Shown here piece after piece: positions 1-4,765 of a stretch of DNA of 6,427 nucleotides. The notes under the pieces were generated by a model that saw nothing but the letters and a program-made list of their open reading frames with translations, was not told the origin of the DNA and made no database searches. The translations under genes and the position numbers were made by a program. Source of the DNA: Planctomycetota bacterium (GTDB lineage Bacteria; Planctomycetota; UBA11346). The DNA lies in the NCBI GenBank assembly GCA_024641365.1, contig JAHEDF010000232.1, positions 1 through 6,427 of the forward strand, written 5' to 3'. Position 1 is the stretch's first letter; each line of letters starts with the position of its first letter.

Positions 1-177
1 CTGCATTAATATTTTCTGTCTCTATACACCAATAAATTCATGACTGGTGTGATACAACGCGTTCTGTTTTTGATTGGTTATAGACAGGAATATGAGATTA
101 ATCAGAAATTGAACCCGATTCGTTCTGATGTATTAAGATTACTTATTTCTCAAGTCATTGCCGTTAAGCTAGTAATA
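1..177. other. AT-rich non-coding stretch downstream of the tRNA
   Basis: No convincing gene is visible here. The plus-strand open frame that begins at the ATG at 40 runs into the tRNA gene, and its last third is simply the antisense translation of tRNA-Arg, so I reject it as a gene. The stretch lies 3' of the tRNA gene, where a processing and termination region would be expected. I see no GC-rich stem followed by a T-run on the minus strand. The only structured element is the imperfect inverted repeat at 16-87. I see no integrase gene and no second copy of the tRNA 3' end that would mark an attachment site, although the window stops too early to exclude one further left. Confidence 0.6.
16..87. 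repeat. Imperfect inverted repeat with an alternative inner hairpin
   Basis: The left arm CTGTCTCTATACACCAAT (16-33) and the right arm ATTGGTTATAGACAG (73-87) are complementary over 15 bases once a CT and a C are bulged out of the left arm, leaving a spacer of 39 bases. Inside the span, ACACCA (26-31) can instead pair with TGGTGT (45-50), so the two foldings are mutually exclusive. Neither is followed by a T-run on either strand, so it does not look like an intrinsic terminator. It could be a cruciform, a remnant of a small mobile element, part of a 3' end beyond the left edge, or chance in AT-rich DNA. Confidence 0.4.
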
Positions 178-254
178 TGGCGCACTCGGTTGGATTCGAA
201 CCAACGACCTTCGCCTTCGGAGGGCGACGCTCTATCCAGCTGAGCTACGAGTGC
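178..254 (-). tRNA. tRNA-Arg (anticodon CCG)
   Basis: This tRNA decodes the arginine codon CGG. Read on the minus strand, the full cloverleaf is present. The acceptor stem GCACTCG/CGAGTGC pairs perfectly, and the D stem is GCTC/GAGC around the loop AGCTGGATA. The anticodon stem TCGCC/GGCGA carries the loop CTCCGAA, giving anticodon CCG. A five-base variable loop AGGTC follows, then the T stem GTTGG/CCAAC with loop TTCGAAT. The discriminator base is G and CCA is encoded in the gene (178-180), as in enteric arginine tRNAs of this isoacceptor. The anticodon is in the loop positions expected after C32-T33. No intron or missing stem base is visible. It is transcribed away from the membrane-protein gene at 353. 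Confidence 0.97.
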
Positions 255-273
255 AGAACGTGTGCGTCGGAGC

Positions 274-300
274 AGAATAAGCGCGTGATTCTTGGCGCAA
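274..300 (-). promoter_or_regulatory. Candidate promoter of the tRNA-Arg gene
   Basis: On the minus strand a -35-like TTGCGC (295-300) is followed, after a short 15-base spacer, by a -10-like TATTCT (274-279); shifting the -35 by one base to CTTGCG gives 16. The -10 ends 19 bases before the tRNA 5' end, leaving room for a short leader that RNase P would remove. The bases just after the -10 (GCTCCGACGC) are GC-rich, the kind of discriminator found at stringently controlled stable-RNA promoters. The hexamers are only moderately good matches, so this is a placement by position and pattern, not proof. Confidence 0.4.
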
Positions 301-352
301 GCCATGGTAGAACGTAGGCTAATCCCAACGCTGGCTTACATCCCACCTTCCA

Positions 353-1570
353 GTGGCGGTTACATCATTTGCCTCTAACTTAGCAAACATGCCCAGTGAT
401 CCACGTACCGCACTAAGAAATTGGTTACCGTATATCGCCTTATTGGCGGTTATATTTGGATCTATTTGGTGGTTATTGGTTATTATTAAACCTGTTCATC
501 AAGCATTAATGTTGGCGATTTCCCTGGCTATGCTAACCTATCCGGTTTTATTTTTACCGGTTGATCAGGTTATGTCAAAAATCTTGCGCGAATGGCATGC
601 GGAGACACGGCGTTATTTTAGCGCATTAGCTGCTACCATCATTTTAGTGGCTTCGTCAATCGGCATTTTGTTAACCATTTTAGTGGCGCTGGTTGGTAAT
701 TTAAGCAACACCATTCGCCTCGTCATGGGCCTAGCCATTCAGGATGAAGGTCGCACCAAAGAAGTAGTGGAGTTATTAGTCGCTCGCTGTTCAGCACTTG
801 CAGATATGTTTCCAGATCTACACATTAATTTAGATAGCGTACGTCTAACCATAGAAGAGTTAGTTGGTCAATTTTCTGTTGGTCCGGCATTTATTGAATA
901 CTTGGTATCCGGCACTGGTGGCTTTTTAGCAAATTGTGCGCTGACCATTGTGACGTTATTTTATTTATATTCGCAAGGTCCAAAATTAGTGAATATGTTA
1001 ATGGATTTTTTACCCATTAGTTCTGAACAACGCGGCATTATTGGCAAACGGTTTCATCACACCGCCATTCACATGTTAATGGGCACTATCGCTCGCGCGC
1101 TAACACATGGCATTGTGTTAGGATTGTTGGCATGGGGCATCGGTGGGTTTAATCCGATATTAGTTGCACTTGGAGCCAGTTTTATTGCACTCTTACCCGT
1201 TGCCGGTCCCACTGTTGCTTGGCTACCGTTGGTTAGTGTTTTATGGTCCCAAGAATTAATGTGGCCCGCTATCGCCTTAGGCTTCTGTGCTATTTTAAGC
1301 TCAATTCTTATTGATCGTATTGCGCTGCGTTTAGCAGCACGACTTGGTACCGATGAATTATGGCTCAGCTTTTTATTGTTTTTAGCTATTGTCGGCGGCC
1401 TTATTGGTTATGGTCCGCTTGGCATTATTTTAGGTCCCGCTGCCGTTTTAGCCGTAACAATTGCCCTGCATGTATTACCTGCCCTTTACGGTGAAACGAC
1501 GACGATGCCCACCAGCACCAATGAAATAACCGCGGCACCCAATAGCGATCTAAAAGAATCAGAGAAATAA
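353..1570 (+). CDS. AI-2E family (PerM/YdiK/TqsA-type) membrane transporter
   Basis: This is an inner-membrane protein of the AI-2E transporter family (formerly UPF0118/DUF20), whose members include the AI-2 exporter TqsA and many transporters of unknown substrate. Of 405 residues, hydrophobic segments lie at about 25-45, 50-70, 88-115, 187-206, 250-262, 266-296, 303-322 and 337-375. A soluble stretch lies at about 120-185, as usual for the family. The family's C-terminal signatures are clear: the loop IALLPVAGPTVAWLP (278-292) and the glycine-rich GGLIGYGPLGIILGP (348-362). The tail after 380 is polar and Thr/Ser/Asn-rich. The GTG at 353 is the longest start after an in-frame stop at 320-322. 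An in-frame ATG at 389, residue 13, leaves 12 residues before the first membrane segment and may be the true start. Neither has a recognisable Shine-Dalgarno. A weak promoter, TTGGCG (292-297) with a 17-base spacer to TAGGCT (315-320), would be back to back with that of the tRNA. The family assignment is firm; the substrate cannot be told. Confidence 0.9.
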   Translation: MAVTSFASNLANMPSDPRTALRNWLPYIALLAVIFGSIWWLLVIIKPVHQALMLAISLAMLTYPVLFLPVDQVMSKILREWHAETRRYFSALAATIILVASSIGILLTILVALVGNLSNTIRLVMGLAIQDEGRTKEVVELLVARCSALADMFPDLHINLDSVRLTIEELVGQFSVGPAFIEYLVSGTGGFLANCALTIVTLFYLYSQGPKLVNMLMDFLPISSEQRGIIGKRFHHTAIHMLMGTIARALTHGIVLGLLAWGIGGFNPILVALGASFIALLPVAGPTVAWLPLVSVLWSQELMWPAIALGFCAILSSILIDRIALRLAARLGTDELWLSFLLFLAIVGGLIGYGPLGIILGPAAVLAVTIALHVLPALYGETTTMPTSTNEITAAPNSDLKESEK

Positions 1571-1589
1571 TTAAGGCAGCAACAAATAC

Positions 1590-4526
1590 TTACACAATTT
1601 GCCCTAAACGTTCGCGCACTAATTCACGTTGCCCCCCTGCATTAACAACGCGTAATAAAATATCGCGGTCTGGTACTTCTAATTTCGATAAAGCTGCCGT
1701 GAAGTTGGCAACTTGCGCTTCGGCACGTAAATAGGTGGATAAGACATCCCATAAACGATCTTCACGTAAATAATTTCGACACCATGTCAGGCCTTCTTTA
1801 TAGACCATTCGACTGGCTAAACGTTTTGCTAAAATAGCTATGCGATGAGGACGTGGAATGCGTTCAACTAAACGATCTGCAAAACTGTTGACCATGACAT
1901 AGGGACAGTGTGCACGCAAATGACGTTGCCAGGTTGCTTGAAATCCTGGTTCCTCTATGTGATCTTTAATAACATTTTCCAACAGTCCGCTTACGCGATT
2001 AATTTCTTCACTAAACATCGGTGACAACGACGATAATGGCTCGACCCGACCACGACGCACCCAGGCACTAACTAATGCACGCGCTTCATCATCTGCACGT
2101 GCATGAATAATGTTAATCGTTTCTTTTACATATTGCGCTTTACGTTCAAGAAATTCTTCTTCTGACATGACCAAACCAGCCAACACCTCATAACTGGAAC
2201 AGATGACACCACCTTTATTGGCAGAACTATCCTTAATGACAACTAATCCCGCTTTTTCCAAATTTGATCGTGCCATAGGAGTGAGAAATATATTTGCCCC
2301 TTCTACCATCGCCTTAGCGCTTGGTGTACCATTTTTCATCAAGAATGACTGCCAGTTATTATCATTTATGGTGTAGGGACGCCCCCCACATGGTAAAAAT
2401 AAATCTGCTTTAATAATATTATGAAGATTATTGCGATACGTTTCGCTGGCTTTGTCGCCGACAACAATAACACATCCATCAGCATGTTTAATTTTATTGG
2501 GGTCAAAGCGTGCAACACCTAAGCCTTCATGCACAAGGCGTAATAGTTCCGTCCAGTCTAATCCAGCGGGATCGCATAATGCACCTGTTCCATCGCTAAT
2601 CGCTATGACTTTGACTCGTTCGCCATGTTCACGATGCATTATTTTTAATAAATTACCGGCAACGTCGCCATCAGGTCCACCAGTCATTTTTACCGTATAG
2701 GAATCGTTGGTCTTTATGCCGATTAATGGCAGCACTACTGACACCCATCTAAATACACCTTCGCTGGTAACACCGAATTCTTTATGGTTTATACCCGATC
2801 CTGGTTTTGAAGACATTAACGTAGCGGCATGCGGTAAGCCACGAACAGCAGCTCGTCGATAAACCCATTCAATACGTTCAGGCGTCATATTTTCATCTGG
2901 ACCCAAGAATATTAAATCATGTTCCCGTTCTTCTTCATGTGGCCCAATGACTTCAGGAACAGTTCCAGGCGGTAAAATTAAATCTATTAATGCATCAACT
3001 AATTGTTTAACAGCTGCGGTCGGATCGCCACCAGGTTCAACCAACGCAATACATTTACTGCCGCCTTCCGGAATATCTTTATTTTTTAACTGCTGCGCCC
3101 AGGCTAAATCATAGACTTCTTTAAGTAGGCCATCACGTGCGCGCTGATACTGTCCGGCATTTCGTGGAATAAGAATACGTAAACCACCACGCGCAGATGC
3201 ACGGAATCGCACATGGAAACCACGGCAATATGGTCCCGAGAAATAAAATAAACCATAAGGCTTATGAGGGAAACGATCTTCCGGTAATGCGTCTCGATCT
3301 ATTTTGAATGCTAAGCCAAAACGGCTATTGCGGTAGGCATTGGTCAATCGTACCGCGCCAATAAAACTTAACATCCCTTCTAAAACAACTTGATGCGCCT
3401 CAACGTCCACCACGTGAATGCGATTCATTAATTCTTTATATCGTTTATCCCACGCTTTGCGGGAAATGGTTGCTTGCGGTTTGAAACGCGCCGCTAACAA
3501 GTTGACAATATCACGGCATATTTCGGGATAGGTTCGTACTACTTCGTCACCAATTTCATCAACTTCTAAATAACGGTTTTCTGGTCCTAGCATTTGACCG
3601 CTAAAGGTAATGGCCGCTCGCAAAACGGCTAATTCATCCAATGTGTAAACATTATCTGCAAATAAATCCGCCAAGCCATCTTTGTATTGACGACGTAGGG
3701 CACCTAAGTCTTCAGCAACGGCTTCTGTCATACGTTTTGATAATGAACGGCCAGAGCTGGTTGCTAAATAAATAGTACTCACAAGCGATTTATCATGCCC
3801 CTCAACTGACGGCACCATATCCATATAACCACGTTGTAATTCAATGCCGTGACGTTTTATGGTACGAGCAAAGTGCAATAATAATTGCCAGGTGTTAATA
3901 CTACTCGTTGCCGCTAAGAAGCGCGTGCATTGTTTGCCATCAATGTCTTCATCAACCGATAAATGTAAGTCATCAGCACTTTTTAAATTGGACCAAGATA
4001 AAATATGACGCACTACACGTTCAACTGAGCTGCGCGCTAAATAACCCTGATCCACCGCATCTAGGTAACGTTTTGCATGTAAACTACATTGATTGTCTTC
4101 ACCACATACTTCGCGTTCGATAGCTTCGCGATGTGAATTAATATCTACGCCAGCCGGGACTTTACTGGCTCCATAACAAAAGGCGTATAAAAATAATTTT
4201 CGATCTTTACTCGTATGTAATTCAAGGCGATGAAAATCACGCACGCCAATAGAACGGATAACATCAAGTAAGGTGTGAGTTTCGGGACGGCCAAATACTA
4301 ATAATTTTCCAGCTACACCATCGTCTACCATGCTCAGGCGTGTTTCCTGGGCATGACGAAATGCATGCAGCATTTCTAAATGGCGATCCTGCTCATCTGG
4401 TTCCGTGGCTTGAAAATAAAAGCGCGGCATTTGACTGGTAAACCACTCGACCGTTTCCTGCAAATCCGTGATTAAGCGCGCATGCAATCGTTCCATCAAT
4501 GCTTCGACATGGTGTTCACGATTCAT
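1590..4526 (-). CDS. Large NAD-specific glutamate dehydrogenase, 115-kDa (Gdh2-like) class
   Basis: This cytoplasmic enzyme is expected to convert L-glutamate, NAD+ and water to 2-oxoglutarate, ammonium and NADH, a mainly catabolic step feeding amino-acid carbon into the TCA cycle. The protein has 978 residues, near the length of 115-kDa enzymes (yeast Gdh2 is about 1,090) and far short of the roughly 1,600 of the 180-kDa class. The N-terminal ~370 residues are a helical/regulatory region. The catalytic part follows: ARGGLR (445-450); KNKDIPEGGSK (481-491), whose K481 and K491 match the substrate-binding and catalytic lysines of smaller glutamate dehydrogenases; GPDEN (542-546), whose Asp is the likely catalytic acid; and HKEFGVTSEG (581-590). 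The NAD-binding loop is TGGPDGDVAGN (615-625), and NKGGVICSSYEV lies at 770-781. The C-terminal ~180 residues are helical. The ATG at 4526 has a strong Shine-Dalgarno nine bases upstream. The gene is monocistronic in view and convergent with the membrane-protein gene, 19 bases away. All key residues are present and I see no frameshift. Confidence 0.93.
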   Translation of the reverse strand: MNREHHVEALMERLHARLITDLQETVEWFTSQMPRFYFQATEPDEQDRHLEMLHAFRHAQETRLSMVDDGVAGKLLVFGRPETHTLLDVIRSIGVRDFHRLELHTSKDRKLFLYAFCYGASKVPAGVDINSHREAIEREVCGEDNQCSLHAKRYLDAVDQGYLARSSVERVVRHILSWSNLKSADDLHLSVDEDIDGKQCTRFLAATSSINTWQLLLHFARTIKRHGIELQRGYMDMVPSVEGHDKSLVSTIYLATSSGRSLSKRMTEAVAEDLGALRRQYKDGLADLFADNVYTLDELAVLRAAITFSGQMLGPENRYLEVDEIGDEVVRTYPEICRDIVNLLAARFKPQATISRKAWDKRYKELMNRIHVVDVEAHQVVLEGMLSFIGAVRLTNAYRNSRFGLAFKIDRDALPEDRFPHKPYGLFYFSGPYCRGFHVRFRASARGGLRILIPRNAGQYQRARDGLLKEVYDLAWAQQLKNKDIPEGGSKCIALVEPGGDPTAAVKQLVDALIDLILPPGTVPEVIGPHEEEREHDLIFLGPDENMTPERIEWVYRRAAVRGLPHAATLMSSKPGSGINHKEFGVTSEGVFRWVSVVLPLIGIKTNDSYTVKMTGGPDGDVAGNLLKIMHREHGERVKVIAISDGTGALCDPAGLDWTELLRLVHEGLGVARFDPNKIKHADGCVIVVGDKASETYRNNLHNIIKADLFLPCGGRPYTINDNNWQSFLMKNGTPSAKAMVEGANIFLTPMARSNLEKAGLVVIKDSSANKGGVICSSYEVLAGLVMSEEEFLERKAQYVKETINIIHARADDEARALVSAWVRRGRVEPLSSLSPMFSEEINRVSGLLENVIKDHIEEPGFQATWQRHLRAHCPYVMVNSFADRLVERIPRPHRIAILAKRLASRMVYKEGLTWCRNYLREDRLWDVLSTYLRAEAQVANFTAALSKLEVPDRDILLRVVNAGGQRELVRERLGQIV

Positions 4527-4534
4527 AAGTCGGA

Positions 4535-4542
4535 TCTCCTCT
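4535..4542 (-). promoter_or_regulatory. Ribosome binding site of the glutamate dehydrogenase gene
   Basis: On the minus strand AGAGGAGA, with core GAGGAG, ends about eight to nine bases before the ATG whose A is at 4526. This is close to ideal spacing and supports that start over any internal Met. Confidence 0.8.
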
Positions 4543-4550
4543 ACGGTGCT

Positions 4551-4584
4551 CTACACTACCTTCTGTAGCCTGCGGAAAGCTACA
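4551..4584 (-). promoter_or_regulatory. Competing hairpins in the glutamate dehydrogenase leader
   Basis: Written on the plus strand, TGTAGC (4564-4569) is the exact reverse complement of GCTACA (4579-4584), with a nine-base loop. The same TGTAG (4564-4568) is also complementary to CTACA (4551-4555), with an eight-base loop. In the minus-strand leader RNA the central segment could therefore pair with either neighbour but not both. The second hairpin would sit about ten bases 5' of the Shine-Dalgarno. Such an arrangement can tune translation, but the stems are only five to six pairs and there is no T-run, so chance remains likely. Confidence 0.3.
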
Positions 4585-4623
4585 ACTCCTGGAATAGACG
4601 CGAGCTAACCGGCGAGCCTTTCA

Positions 4624-4648
4624 CTGGATCAGACATTTTGCTGGATCA
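4624..4648. repeat. Direct repeat CTGGATCA x2 in the divergent control region
   Basis: Two exact copies of CTGGATCA start at 4624 and 4641, 17 bases apart and so on roughly similar faces of the helix. They lie mid-way between the two divergent start codons, about where upstream regulator sites would be expected. I do not recognise the motif as the site of a known regulator. Confidence 0.4.
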
Positions 4649-4699
4649 ACTCGTGCGCAATACAGCACTCAACAAGCGCAAAGGAACACCATTTTCACG

Positions 4700-4729
4700 T
4701 TAGCGAATTGCTCTATTCACCCGTATAAG
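4700..4729 (+). promoter_or_regulatory. Weak candidate promoter for the cytochrome-type gene
   Basis: A good -10 match, TATAAG (4724-4729), is preceded after 18 bases by a poor -35, TTAGCG (4700-4705). The position, about 30 bases before the start codon, would give a short leader containing the palindrome and the Shine-Dalgarno. The weak -35 suggests either dependence on an activator or a wrong call. I found no comparably good promoter on the opposite strand for the glutamate dehydrogenase gene. Confidence 0.3.
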
Positions 4730-4733
4730 CAAC

Positions 4734-4745
4734 ACCAGATCTGGT
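4734..4745. promoter_or_regulatory. Perfect 12-bp palindrome ACCAGATCTGGT
   Basis: ACCAGATCTGGT is identical to its own reverse complement and has no loop, so it suits a dimeric protein operator better than an RNA hairpin. It lies between the candidate -10 (4724-4729) and the Shine-Dalgarno (4750-4754) of the secreted cytochrome-type gene, where a repressor would block transcription. No known regulator is recognised and the symmetry stops after six base pairs on each side. Confidence 0.4.
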
Positions 4746-4749
4746 TATC

Positions 4750-4754
4750 GGAGG
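4750..4754 (+). promoter_or_regulatory. Ribosome binding site of the cytochrome-type gene
   Basis: GGAGG at 4750-4754 is 11 bases before the ATG at 4766, slightly long but workable. An ATG at 4756 is only one base away from it and opens a frame of five codons (MFTYA) that stops, so 4766 is the start, supported by the signal peptide that immediately follows. Confidence 0.75.
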
Positions 4755-4765
4755 TATGTTTACCT

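Noticed and set aside
40..243. Plus-strand 67-codon open frame with the ending LDSNQRPSPSEGDALSS
   Set aside because: The ending is the antisense translation of the tRNA-Arg gene, a common false gene in annotations. There is no Shine-Dalgarno and no family resemblance.
178..254. tRNA as an integration (att) site for a genomic island
   Set aside because: No integrase gene and no repeat of the tRNA 3' end are visible in the window.
1571..1589. Terminator between the convergent genes
   Set aside because: The 19-base gap has no GC-rich stem or T-run on either strand, so termination must use sites inside the opposing gene or Rho.
2431..2700. Plus-strand 89-codon open frame
   Set aside because: It lies wholly antisense to the catalytic part of the glutamate dehydrogenase gene, has low-complexity Ser/Pro/Thr-rich content, and no start signal.
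3908..4123. Plus-strand 71-codon open frame rich in Cys and His
   Set aside because: It is antisense to the N-terminal part of glutamate dehydrogenase; the Cys/His richness comes from the complement of that gene's codons.
4580..4636. Possible 18-residue leader peptide (MSDPVKGSPVSSRLFQEL) before glutamate dehydrogenase on the minus strand
   Set aside because: There is no Shine-Dalgarno, no run of regulatory codons such as repeated Glu or Gln, and no terminator-antiterminator pair after it.
4569..4703. Open plus-strand frame of about 44 codons in the divergent intergenic region
   Set aside because: It has no ATG, only a TTG at 4638, no ribosome binding site and no recognisable homology. It could be a gene remnant but nothing shows this.
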